A stretch of 7,444 bases of DNA from JARRJY01 sp037388705 (GCA_037388705.1 JARRJY010000085.1:1-7444), one strand, 5' to 3'. Positions 1 to 6,888 are shown, counted from the first letter of the stretch. A program made the numbers and translations. The notes: generated by a model from the letters alone, not told the origin.

Positions 1-190
1 GGCCGGTTTCCCGTGGTAATTGTGTAACCTCAACATTTTTTTCATTTACGAGGAGTCGAGAAGGCGAAGCATTGTCGTCTGAAACCGTGGCGGGGGTAAG
101 GACCTCAGCAGCTTGTTGCTGCTGAGGTCGTACCCAGACGTCAATGCCCATAGCATCCAGATAAGCTTTTTGTCTGTTATCCAGTGCCAT
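1..190 (-). CDS. Partial gene downstream of leuA, N-terminus only; possible uracil-DNA glycosylase family protein
   Basis: An open frame of 63 codons starts with ATG at 190, 12 bases after the leuA stop, and runs off the window edge without a stop. The protein opens with MALDNRQKAYLDAMGIDVW, followed by a low-complexity linker rich in Gln, Ala, Thr, Ser and Pro. From memory, the 'RxxYLxAMGIxxW' opening is typical of gammaproteobacterial proteins annotated as family 4-like uracil-DNA glycosylases, where a variable linker precedes the catalytic domain. A similar opening occurs in HolD (DNA polymerase III psi). The long linker favours the glycosylase reading, but no catalytic motif lies inside the window, so the function is not established. 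The short gap to leuA, with only a weak TAGG ribosome site, suggests cotranscription and perhaps translational coupling. A perfect 12-bp inverted repeat lies inside this coding stretch. Confidence 0.6.
   Translation of the reverse strand, partial: MALDNRQKAYLDAMGIDVWVRPQQQQAAEVLTPATVSDDNASPSRLLVNEKNVEVTQLPRETG
101..129. repeat. Perfect 12-bp inverted repeat with 5-base loop
   Basis: GACCTCAGCAGC (101-112) and GCTGCTGAGGTC (118-129) are exact reverse complements separated by TTGTT. The hairpin lies 61 bases inside the gene that follows leuA and encodes part of its Pro/Gln/Ala linker. No T-run follows on either strand, so it is not a typical intrinsic terminator. It could slow translation or transcription, protect an mRNA end, or be chance within a Gln-rich linker. 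Confidence 0.8.
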
Positions 191-202
191 GAAAACAACG
201 AC

Positions 203-1750
203 CTAGACGTCAGCCGTTTGGGGGTGTGCACGTTGAACAGGATCCAGGATCTTGTTCAGCGCATTGACATAGGCTTTTGCCGATGCGATGACGATATCAG
301 TGTCCGCACCCTGTCCATTGACAATACGACCAGCTTTTTCAAGGCGCACCGTTACTTCACCCTGCGAATCTGTCCCACTGGTGATGTTATTGACAGAATA
401 GAGTTGCAGTTCGGTATCACTGTTTATTATTACTTCAATCGCTTTAAATGCGGCATCAACCGGACCTCCTCCACCAGATGAGGCCTGCTTTTCTTCACCA
501 TTTACCCAAAGCGTGACACTTGCAGTTGGTGTTTCACCGGTTTCAGAATGCGCCTTCAATGCTACCAGTTTGACCCATTCATTTTCCGCCTCAATACTGG
601 TTTCCGTCACCAGGGCCTGCAAATCTTCATCATAGATTTCATGCTTTTTGTCTGCCAGGTCCTTGAAACGGGCAAAGGCATCATTAACTTCTTCTTCAGA
701 AGAAAACTCGATACCTAACTCCTGCATGCGGGTACGAAAGGCATTTCGGCCTGAGTGTTTTCCCAACACCATGCGGTTATCAGACCAACCCACATCCTGT
801 GCACGCATGATTTCGTAAGTTTCCCGATGCTTCAGTACCCCATCCTGGTGAATACCCGACTCATGGGCAAAGGCATTGGCACCCACGATGGCTTTGTTAG
901 GCTGGACAGCAAAACCAGTAATGCCTGATACCAGGCGAGATGTTGGTACGATCTGGGTTGTATCGATATGGTCGACACTACAATTGAAAATATCCTTCCG
1001 TGTGCGAACACCCATCACGATTTCTTCAAGTGAGGCATTACCAGCTCGCTCACCCAAACCATTAATCGTGCATTCTACCTGTCGGGCTCCATTCATAACC
1101 GCTGACAATGAATTGGCAACCGCCAAACCCAGGTCATTGTGACAGTGAACTGAATATATGGCCTTATCCGAGTTGGGAACGCGCTCAATCAACTGGCGAA
1201 TGGTTTCCCCAAACTGGTTGGGCATGTTATAGCCGACTGTGTCAGGCACATTAATAGTGGTTGCACCGGCATCAATGACAGCCTCAAAAATACGGCATAA
1301 AAAATCCAGTTCCGAACGACCGGCATCTTCAGCGGAAAATTCAACATTATCCGTATACTGGCGCGCCCGCTTCACCGCGTGGATAGCCTGCTCAACTACC
1401 TGGTCCGGGCTCATACGCAACTTCTGTTCCATATGGATTGGTGAGGTGGCAATGAAAGTATGAATACGGCCACTATTCGCTTTTTTAAGTGCTTCGCCGG
1501 CGCGGTCGATATCCTTGTCCAGGGCACGTGCCAGTCCACACACGGTGCTGTCTTTTACTGCTTCAGCAACCGCCTGAACTGACTCAAAATCCCCAGAGCT
1601 TGCAATGGGAAAACCAGCTTCGATGACATCCACATGCATACGCTCCAGCGCCTTGGCAATGCGGACTTTTTCATCCCTGGTCATGGATGCGCCCGGGCTC
1701 TGTTCCCCGTCACGCAAGGTGGTATCAAAAATAATTAACTTATCGCTCAT
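203..1750 (-). CDS. leuA: 2-isopropylmalate synthase
   Basis: LeuA condenses acetyl-CoA with 2-oxoisovalerate to 2-isopropylmalate, the first committed step of leucine synthesis, in the cytoplasm. The protein is 515 residues, close to the E. coli length. The N-terminal HMGL-like barrel carries FDTTLRDGEQSPG (residues 8-20, metal ligand Asp14), VHCHNDLGLA (metal ligands His202 and His204) and GLGERAGNAS with Asn238, the same numbering as E. coli LeuA. The C-terminal part, from about residue 390, fits the LeuA regulatory dimer domain that binds leucine as feedback inhibitor. An in-frame ATG lies at 1762, but the start at 1750 is preferred: GGAG sits six bases upstream and the family usually begins MSDKLIIFDTTLRDG. 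The gene has its own upstream promoter and a leucine-codon-rich leader, so attenuation by leucine supply is inferred. It is next to, but separated from, pssA. Confidence 0.97.
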   Translation of the reverse strand: MSDKLIIFDTTLRDGEQSPGASMTRDEKVRIAKALERMHVDVIEAGFPIASSGDFESVQAVAEAVKDSTVCGLARALDKDIDRAGEALKKANSGRIHTFIATSPIHMEQKLRMSPDQVVEQAIHAVKRARQYTDNVEFSAEDAGRSELDFLCRIFEAVIDAGATTINVPDTVGYNMPNQFGETIRQLIERVPNSDKAIYSVHCHNDLGLAVANSLSAVMNGARQVECTINGLGERAGNASLEEIVMGVRTRKDIFNCSVDHIDTTQIVPTSRLVSGITGFAVQPNKAIVGANAFAHESGIHQDGVLKHRETYEIMRAQDVGWSDNRMVLGKHSGRNAFRTRMQELGIEFSSEEEVNDAFARFKDLADKKHEIYDEDLQALVTETSIEAENEWVKLVALKAHSETGETPTASVTLWVNGEEKQASSGGGGPVDAAFKAIEVIINSDTELQLYSVNNITSGTDSQGEVTVRLEKAGRIVNGQGADTDIVIASAKAYVNALNKILDPVQRAHPQTADV

Positions 1751-1756
1751 GTCTAA

Positions 1757-1760
1757 CTCC
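1757..1760 (-). promoter_or_regulatory. leuA ribosome binding site
   Basis: GGAG on the minus strand lies six bases before the ATG at 1750 and decides the start. The alternative ATG at 1762-1760 overlaps this GGAG and has no good site of its own. Confidence 0.7.
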
Positions 1761-1766
1761 ATTCAC

Positions 1767-1794
1767 CAGGCCAATTATGACATGGTCAGGCCTG
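1767..1794 (-). promoter_or_regulatory. Hairpin just before the leuA ribosome site
   Basis: CAGGCC and GGCCTG form a perfect 6-bp stem with a 16-base loop. The stem can be lengthened by ATTC/GAAT pairing across a small bulge, which would place its base almost on the GGAG of leuA. It may tune access of ribosomes to leuA. The pairing is seen in the sequence; the role is inference. Confidence 0.35.
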
Positions 1795-1824
1795 AATTCT
1801 GAAATTTACTCTTAAATATGGTTC

Positions 1825-1898
1825 CGCTGGCTATGGTCTGGCGCTCCAGCGATAGCGCGCTCGATATTTATGCCCCTTAGGGCAGTAGTCGTAGAGCG
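1825..1898 (-). promoter_or_regulatory. Candidate leuA attenuator: mutually exclusive stems
   Basis: Several short pairings compete in transcript order. CGCTC within the leucine-codon run (1894-1898) can pair with GAGCG (1858-1862), enclosing a TGCCC/GGGCA hairpin (1871-1884) over the leader stop codon. GCGCT (1854-1858) can pair with AGCGC (1841-1845). CGCTGG (1846-1851) can pair with CCAGCG (1825-1830), or the same stretch can fold as GCTAT...ATAGC around CTGG-AGCG-CCAG. This 1:2, 2:3, 3:4 arrangement resembles amino-acid attenuators. No long T-run follows the last stem, so a classical intrinsic terminator is not visible and the stems are short. Confidence 0.4.
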
Positions 1899-1990
1899 AG
1901 AAGTAATTTTTCTGAGGATGACAGGCACACACAACCACTGGCCTGTACGCCGTGCTGTATTGGGTAAGAAATGTGTACCTGTTTAGACAT
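1877..1990 (-). CDS. Candidate leucine leader peptide (leuL-like)
   Basis: A 37-codon frame begins ATG at 1990 and ends TAA at 1877, 126 bases before leuA. Its C-terminus reads EKLLLALRLLP. Six of the nine codons before the last are leucine, written TTA, CTT, CTC, CTA, CTA and CTG, a mixture with uncommon leucine codons. This is the hallmark of a leu leader peptide, whose translation senses charged tRNA-Leu. The predicted promoter would start RNA within a base or two of this ATG, so either the message is leaderless or the real start is the in-frame GTG about 20 codons in, which gives a peptide of 17 residues ending the same way. Neither start has a strong ribosome site. It shares no clear sequence with E. 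coli LeuL beyond the leucine run, as expected for leader peptides. Confidence 0.55.
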   Translation of the reverse strand: MSKQVHISYPIQHGVQASGCVCLSSSEKLLLALRLLP

Positions 1991-1997
1991 ATTGGTA

Positions 1998-2026
1998 ACT
2001 ATAACTGCAGTTGAGCAATTTGCCAA
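1998..2026 (-). promoter_or_regulatory. Promoter for the leuA leader
   Basis: TTGGCA (2021-2026) and TATAGT (1998-2003) on the minus strand are separated by 17 bases, each matching the sigma70 consensus at five of six positions. The -35 starts immediately after the pssA stop codon. Transcription would begin near 1991, at the leader reading frame, making leuA independently transcribed. Confidence 0.6.
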
Positions 2027-2027
2027 G

Positions 2028-2813
2028 TTATTGACCTGGTTCCCCGGGGTCTTCGTCAGAGGGATGGTGATGTGCTTTGCGCTCTGCCCGTCTTTGCTTT
2101 AGCTGTACCAGCGTCATAACGGGGCCTGATAAGGCATATATCAAGAAAATACTGAAAAGCACCGAAGGAGGATCATAGGTCACCAGCACAAAAACCAGGA
2201 CAATAATCAGCATTGCCATAAACGGCACTTTATCTTTTAGATCAATACCTTTAAAACTGTGATAACGGATATTGCTAACCATTAACAGTCCCGCCAGCAG
2301 AGTAATTACCAGCGAAGTGTATTGTAAGACAGGCCCCTCCGGCAGGTAGATATCGCCAACCCAAACCATGCCTGCAACAATTGCTGCAGCAGATGGGCTG
2401 GCCAGCCCCTGGAAATAGCGTTTGTCAGCAATTCCCACCTGGGTATTGAAACGGGCTAATCGCAGTGCTGCACCAGCGGTGTAAATGAAAGCAACCAGCC
2501 AGCCTATTCGCCCCAGGCCGGACAAAGCCCATTCATACATAATTAGTGCAGGTGCCATACCAAAGGAAATCATGTCAGCCAGGCTATCGTATTCTGCACC
2601 AAAATCACTTTGCGTATTGGTAAGTCTGGCAACACGACCATCAAGACCATCCAGTAACATGGCAACATAAATGGCAATCGCGGCTGTTTCAAAATTCCCC
2701 TTGGTCGCTGCAACAATGGCATAAAAGCCGGCAAACAGTGCGGCCGTAGTAAACAGGTTCGGCAGTAAATAAATACCGCGTCGACGTTGTCCTGTTGCTT
2801 CTTTTTTTACCAT
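2028..2813 (-). CDS. pssA: CDP-diacylglycerol-serine O-phosphatidyltransferase (phosphatidylserine synthase)
   Basis: This integral membrane enzyme transfers the phosphatidyl group of CDP-diacylglycerol to L-serine, giving phosphatidylserine and CMP. The CDP-alcohol phosphotransferase signature is complete: DGRVAR at residues 58-63, then eight residues, G72, D76 and D80 (GAEYDSLAD). These aspartates bind the metal and the CDP group. The 261-residue protein has several hydrophobic segments (about 20-36, 42-56, 90-115, 140-155, 165-180, 195-235) and a charged C-terminal tail. This is the Bacillus-like type II enzyme, not the PLD-like PssA of E. coli. AGGA lies about ten bases before the ATG. 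It follows psd by 35 bases in the same direction, so the two steps from CDP-diacylglycerol to phosphatidylethanolamine are probably co-transcribed. Substrate is assigned from the motif, length and the neighbouring psd; other CDP-alcohol transferases share the signature. Confidence 0.93.
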   Translation of the reverse strand: MVKKEATGQRRRGIYLLPNLFTTAALFAGFYAIVAATKGNFETAAIAIYVAMLLDGLDGRVARLTNTQSDFGAEYDSLADMISFGMAPALIMYEWALSGLGRIGWLVAFIYTAGAALRLARFNTQVGIADKRYFQGLASPSAAAIVAGMVWVGDIYLPEGPVLQYTSLVITLLAGLLMVSNIRYHSFKGIDLKDKVPFMAMLIIVLVFVLVTYDPPSVLFSIFLIYALSGPVMTLVQLKQRRAERKAHHHPSDEDPGEPGQ

Positions 2814-2848
2814 CGTGATATGTCCTGAATGTATATGATTAAATATTA

Positions 2849-3475
2849 TTAACTTTGGGCAGACAGTTCAGCCAGAATTGTCTCACCACTGACCACTTTA
2901 TCACCTTGTGTGACATTCAGGCTCGCATTAATTGGCAGGTAAACATCCACCTCCGAACCGAACGGTATAATGCCACATCGGTGCCCCTGTCCGATACGCT
3001 CACCGATATTGGCCTCACAGTTTAACCTTTTAAAGATACGCCCAGGTCGTAATACTACCACCACGTCATCCTCTTCATCTGTCTTGATCTGGATGGCATG
3101 TGCAATATCGTGCTTGCCTTTAGACTCCTGGTCCAGCCATTGCTGAATGATTTTACCCTCCACTGCTCCTCGTATTGAATATACAGACGTCAGGGCCATA
3201 TGGATACGAACCAGTTGGGCATCTCTCCCCAGGTAAGGATCAGGATGTGGCTCGGCAACCGTAATGCTTCCTTCCACGGGGCTTATCACTCCCCGGGGGG
3301 ATGATGGCACCTTGCGCACCGGGTCACGATATAACCAGATCACAACAAGAACGAGTAACCATACAGGCGTTATAATTACACCATAGGCAAAACTCAGGAT
3401 ACCGGCAACCAGTATGCTGCCAAATATCATCGGGACGCCTTCCTGGGCAATCAGAGTATGAGTTGAAACAGACAT
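2849..3475 (-). CDS. psd: Phosphatidylserine decarboxylase-family protein, short form, atypical active site
   Basis: Psd removes CO2 from phosphatidylserine to give phosphatidylethanolamine, using a pyruvoyl group made by self-cleavage at a Gly-Ser bond. The 208 residues match the short Psd form: a hydrophobic N-terminal hairpin (about 16-47), YRDPVRKVP (49-57), and FGSEVDVYLP (172-181), where Ser174 should become the pyruvoyl group. Two usual residues are changed. The SPxDG motif reads SPVEG (Glu68 for Asp), and the DVHVNR motif reads SVYSIR (97-102, Tyr99 for His). The first ATG is preferred because the LIAQEG segment before Met16 aligns with the family, yet the only strong ribosome site (AGGAAGG) precedes Met16 at 3430. 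The gene starts 18 bases after the ilvC terminator, so it relies on read-through or an unseen promoter. Its position before pssA supports a lipid role. Confidence 0.85.
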   Translation of the reverse strand: MSVSTHTLIAQEGVPMIFGSILVAGILSFAYGVIITPVWLLVLVVIWLYRDPVRKVPSSPRGVISPVEGSITVAEPHPDPYLGRDAQLVRIHMALTSVYSIRGAVEGKIIQQWLDQESKGKHDIAHAIQIKTDEEDDVVVVLRPGRIFKRLNCEANIGERIGQGHRCGIIPFGSEVDVYLPINASLNVTQGDKVVSGETILAELSAQS

Positions 3476-3492
3476 AGTTGTTATCGAGTTAA

Positions 3493-3522
3493 CAAAAAAG
3501 GCCGGGATAAACCCGGCCTTTT
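3493..3522 (-). terminator. Intrinsic terminator after ilvC
   Basis: On the minus strand GGCCGGG, a five-base loop and CCCGGCC form a 7-bp GC stem, lengthened by A/T pairs and followed by six Ts. It lies eight bases after the ilvC stop and ends the ilvBHC unit. On the plus strand the same stem is followed by TTTTA, so it could work weakly in both directions, but no plus-strand gene leads into it. The psd start is only about 18 bases beyond the T-run. Confidence 0.88.
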
Positions 3523-3530
3523 ATATACAC

Positions 3531-4547
3531 TTAGTTCTTTTCTTTGTCGACCAGTGCGTTAGCTTTAATCCATGGCATCATGCTACGCAGCTTTTCACCA
3601 ACCTGTTCAATTGGATGTGCTGCATTGTTACGACGATGTGCCGTCATTTCCGGGTAATTACTCATACCTTCCAGGATAAACTTCTTAGCATATTCACCTG
3701 TCTGAATGTTATGCAGGGCTTCTTTCATTGCCCAGCGACTTTCTTCATTAATAACGCGAGGACCGGTTACATACTCACCATACTCCGCGTTGTTAGAGAT
3801 GGAGTAGTTCATGTTAGCTATACCACCTTCGTACATCAGGTCAACGATCAGTTTCAGTTCATGAAGGCATTCGAAGTAAGCCATTTCTGGTGCATATCCT
3901 GCTTCAGTCAGTGTTTCAAAACCTGCTTTAACCAGTTCTACCGCACCACCACAAAGTACCGCCTGTTCACCAAACAGATCTGTTTCTGTTTCATCTTTAA
4001 ATGTAGTTTCGATAATACCGGTACGACCACCACCGATGGCAGAAGCATAAGACAAAGCGATATTTTTCGCAGTACCGGTTGCATCCTGGAATATCGCAAT
4101 TAGATCTGGAATACCACCACCGTTAACGAATTCGTTACGTACTGTATGGCCCGGTGCTTTTGGTGCAATCATGATAACGTTCAGATCTTCTCTAGGCACG
4201 ATCTGATTGTAGTGAATAGCAAAGCCATGTGCGAAAGCCAGGGTGGCACCATTTTTCAGGTTAGGTGCGATGTCTGATTTATATAACTGTGACTGGAACT
4301 CATCCGGAGTCAGAACCATCACCAGGTCAGCACCGGCAACTGCTTCAGGAACATTTTTAACAGTTAAACCTGCCTTTTCTGCTTTAGCCGCCGAGGCTGA
4401 GCCTTCACGCAGCCCAACCGTTACATTGACGCCTGAGTCTTTCAGGTTGTTTGCATGTGCATGACCTTGCGAACCGTAACCCAGGATGGTTACGTTCATA
4501 CCTTTGATGATTGAGATGTCACAATCTTTATCGTAATAAATATTCAT
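3531..4547 (-). CDS. ilvC: Ketol-acid reductoisomerase (NADP+), class I
   Basis: IlvC converts 2-acetolactate or 2-aceto-2-hydroxybutyrate to the dihydroxy acids of valine and isoleucine synthesis by an alkyl shift and NADPH reduction, using Mg2+. The 338-residue length is that of the short class I enzyme. The Rossmann loop GYGSQGHAHANNL (residues 23-35) is followed by VGLREGSAS with Arg47, Ser50 and Ser52, which favour NADPH over NADH. Catalytic His107 (FAHGF), the metal ligands Asp190 and Glu194 (ETDLFGEQ), Glu226 and Glu230 (FECLHE), and Ser251 are all present. AAGGTAGG precedes the ATG at a suitable distance. The gene lies 41 bases after ilvH on the same strand, with an intrinsic terminator immediately downstream, so it is the last gene of an ilvBHC operon. 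Confidence 0.98.
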   Translation of the reverse strand: MNIYYDKDCDISIIKGMNVTILGYGSQGHAHANNLKDSGVNVTVGLREGSASAAKAEKAGLTVKNVPEAVAGADLVMVLTPDEFQSQLYKSDIAPNLKNGATLAFAHGFAIHYNQIVPREDLNVIMIAPKAPGHTVRNEFVNGGGIPDLIAIFQDATGTAKNIALSYASAIGGGRTGIIETTFKDETETDLFGEQAVLCGGAVELVKAGFETLTEAGYAPEMAYFECLHELKLIVDLMYEGGIANMNYSISNNAEYGEYVTGPRVINEESRWAMKEALHNIQTGEYAKKFILEGMSNYPEMTAHRRNNAAHPIEQVGEKLRSMMPWIKANALVDKEKN

Positions 4548-4588
4548 TGGGTGCCTACCTTTAACTTATATTTTTAATCTCTATAAAA

Positions 4589-5083
4589 TTAGATGTGCAG
4601 TGATCTTGACCCACGTGCAATACCGGTTGCACCTGAGCGTACCGTCTCAAGTATATCTGTCTCGTTGATGGCATTAATAAATGCATCCAGCTTGTCACCT
4701 GTTCCGGTTAATTCAATGATGTAAGTTTCATCCGTGACATCAAGGATATTACCGCGGAACACATCAGCCATACGCTTCATCTCGTCACGCTGGCTTTCTG
4801 TTGAGGCGCGTACCTTGATCATCATAAGTTCACGCTCAATATGGCTGCCCTCGGTAATATCTGCCAGTTTGACTACATCGACCAACTTGTTAAGTTGCTT
4901 GATAATCTGCTCTACAACATTTTCCGAACCAACTGTTACCAGTGTCATACGTGATAATGATGCATCTTCTGTCGGCGCCACAGTCAGTGATTCGATGTTA
5001 TAACCGCGCGCAGAAAATAGCCCAGCTACACGAGATAAAGCACCGGACTCATTTTCCATTAATACTGAAATTATGTGTCTCAT
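4589..5083 (-). CDS. ilvH: Acetolactate synthase, small regulatory subunit
   Basis: This subunit activates the catalytic chain of acetolactate synthase and carries the valine feedback site. The 164 residues include an N-terminal ACT domain (about 1-78) starting RHIISVLMENESGALSRV and a C-terminal ACT-like domain (about 80-160). Gly14, Ser17 and Asn29, positions where E. coli IlvH mutations relieve valine inhibition, are all kept, so normal valine sensitivity is expected. The sequence resembles E. coli IlvH along its whole length. Its ATG shares one base with the TGA of the catalytic gene, which indicates translational coupling and equal production of the two subunits. Confidence 0.97.
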   Translation of the reverse strand: MRHIISVLMENESGALSRVAGLFSARGYNIESLTVAPTEDASLSRMTLVTVGSENVVEQIIKQLNKLVDVVKLADITEGSHIERELMMIKVRASTESQRDEMKRMADVFRGNILDVTDETYIIELTGTGDKLDAFINAINETDILETVRSGATGIARGSRSLHI

Positions 5084-6792
5084 CAGGCTAGCTCTCTCTC
5101 ATGCATCTCGTTATGACCTTTACCAGCTGCAATCATTGGATAAACGTTTTCCGTTTGATCGGTAATGAAGTCCATAAACACCAGTCGATCTTTCATGGCA
5201 AAGGCTTCTTTTAATGCGGATTCCACGTCTTCCGGTTTTTCAATACGCATCCCTACGTGACCATAGGCTTCAGACAGTTTCACCAGGTCCGGTAATGCAT
5301 CAATATAAGAATGTGAATAACGGCTTTCATAGAAAAATTCCTGCCACTGACGCACCATTCCCATGTAACGATTGTTCAGGTTAATTACCTTGATAGGTGT
5401 CATGTATTGCAGCGCCGTGGATAATTCCTGGATACACATCTGGATACTGGCTTCACCGGTTACACAGGCAACCGTCTGGTCAGGATTACCCAGTTGCGCA
5501 CCAATCGCTGCCGGCAGTCCAAAGCCCATCGTTCCCAGTCCTCCTGAATTAATCCAGCGGCGAGGTTTATCAAAGCCATAAAACTGTGCGGCAAACATCT
5601 GGTGCTGGCCAACATCTGAAGTCACGATGGCATCACCATGAGTAACCTCATGCAGTTTCTCGATAACAAATTGTGGCTTGATCAGAGCACTGTTACGGTC
5701 ATAACGTAAACAATCCTTGCTGCGCCATTCTTCAATTTGTTTCCACCAGCTCTGTATGGCTTTTTCATCCGGCTTGTGCTTGGAGGCTTTTAACGCTTTG
5801 TTCAGATCCGCCATGACATGCTTGATGTCACCAACAATCGGAACGTCAACTTTCACATTCTTGGCTATCGAAGCCGGATCAATATCCAGGTGGACGATAC
5901 GAGCATTTGGGCAGAACTTCTTCAGATCGCCAGTTACGCGATCATCAAAACGCGCACCTACTGCTATCAGCACATCACAGTCATGCATTGCCATGTTGGC
6001 TTCATAGGTACCATGCATACCGAGCATGCCAACAAACTGCTTGTCAGATGAAGGATACGCACCCAGCCCCATCAGGGTATTGGTGATCGGGTAACCCAGT
6101 GTTCTGGTGAATTTGACCAGTTCTTCAGAAGCATCGCTCAGCACAACACCTCCACCACTGTAAATCATCGGGCGCTTGGCGGATAAAATCAGGTCAATCG
6201 CCTTGCTGATTTGTCCCGGGTGGCCTTTTACCGTCGGGTTATAAGAGCGCATATGCACTTCTTTGGGATATTCGTAATCAATCTTGATGTTGGGATCAGT
6301 TACATCCTTGGGAATATCCACAACAACAGGACCAGGACGACCACTGGTTGCCACGTAAAAAGCTTTTTTCAGTGTCTCTGCAAGATCATTAACATCCTTA
6401 ACCAGGAAATTGTGTTTTACACAGGGGCGTGTAATACCGACCGAATCCACTTCCTGGAAGGCGTCACTTCCAATGAACGGGGTAGCTACCTGGCCTGTAA
6501 TAACGACCATGGGAATAGAATCCAGGTGTGCCGTGGCAATGCCTGTGACTGCATTAGTTGCTCCTGGGCCAGAGGTTACCAGGACCACGCCCGGCTTACC
6601 CGTTGCACGAGCATAGCCATCCGCTGCATGGGTTGCACCCTGCTCGTGGCGTACCAGAATATGTTTGACTTCTTCCTGTTTGAAAATGGCATCGTACATA
6701 TGCAAAACGGCCCCGCCCGGGTATCCGAATACAAATTCAACGCCTTCATCTTTCAGGAACTGGACTACAATTTCCGAGCCACTGAGTTTCAC
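5083..6792 (-). CDS. ilvB: Acetolactate synthase, large catalytic subunit
   Basis: This thiamine diphosphate and FAD enzyme condenses two pyruvates to 2-acetolactate, or pyruvate with 2-oxobutyrate to 2-aceto-2-hydroxybutyrate. The 569 residues show the three expected domains: an N-terminal ThDP-binding domain (about 1-165) with catalytic Glu50 in VRHEQGATHAADGYAR, a central FAD domain (about 195-330) with GARFDDRVTG, and a C-terminal ThDP domain (about 390-545). The metal-binding GDG motif reads GEA (446-448), followed by Asn473/Asn474 at the usual distance. GE-type variants are, as far as I recall, common in beta- and gammaproteobacterial forms. The start is GTG at 6792, with AGAGG about ten bases upstream and two in-frame TAA codons just before it, so no longer form is possible. 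The name ilvI would be equally suitable because it pairs with an ilvH-type subunit. It is the first gene of ilvBHC. Confidence 0.97.
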   Translation of the reverse strand: MKLSGSEIVVQFLKDEGVEFVFGYPGGAVLHMYDAIFKQEEVKHILVRHEQGATHAADGYARATGKPGVVLVTSGPGATNAVTGIATAHLDSIPMVVITGQVATPFIGSDAFQEVDSVGITRPCVKHNFLVKDVNDLAETLKKAFYVATSGRPGPVVVDIPKDVTDPNIKIDYEYPKEVHMRSYNPTVKGHPGQISKAIDLILSAKRPMIYSGGGVVLSDASEELVKFTRTLGYPITNTLMGLGAYPSSDKQFVGMLGMHGTYEANMAMHDCDVLIAVGARFDDRVTGDLKKFCPNARIVHLDIDPASIAKNVKVDVPIVGDIKHVMADLNKALKASKHKPDEKAIQSWWKQIEEWRSKDCLRYDRNSALIKPQFVIEKLHEVTHGDAIVTSDVGQHQMFAAQFYGFDKPRRWINSGGLGTMGFGLPAAIGAQLGNPDQTVACVTGEASIQMCIQELSTALQYMTPIKVINLNNRYMGMVRQWQEFFYESRYSHSYIDALPDLVKLSEAYGHVGMRIEKPEDVESALKEAFAMKDRLVFMDFITDQTENVYPMIAAGKGHNEMHERELA

Positions 6793-6816
6793 TTTTTATT
6801 AACCTCTCACAGAGAT

Positions 6817-6840
6817 AAAAAAGCCCGAGTATCGGGCCTT
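6817..6840 (-). terminator. Intrinsic terminator in the ilvB leader (candidate attenuator)
   Basis: GCCCGA-TAC-TCGGGC forms a 6-bp stem (6823-6837), extended by a G-T and two A-T pairs, followed by six Ts on the minus strand. It lies 25 bases before the ilvB start. No minus-strand gene lies directly upstream and the nearest plus-strand gene is divergent, so the hairpin can only act on transcripts entering ilvB. It fits transcription attenuation. A partly competing upstream pairing (AACCC with GGGTT, about 6856-6877) could form a switch. Confidence 0.7.
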
Positions 6841-6888
6841 AGTCATAAAATACAACCCCGCTTCAGCACAGGGTTTGAGAAACTGCGT

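Noticed and set aside
46..231. 61-residue minus-strand frame overlapping the leuA end
   Set aside because: It is out of frame with the better frame starting at 190, whose N-terminus has a recognisable motif and stays open to the window edge.
113..481. 122-residue plus-strand reading frame
   Set aside because: Antisense to the 3' end of leuA and the next gene; no ribosome site or similarity.
3615..4103. 162-residue plus-strand reading frame
   Set aside because: Antisense to ilvC, which has every catalytic residue; Cys/Phe/Thr-rich with no domain.
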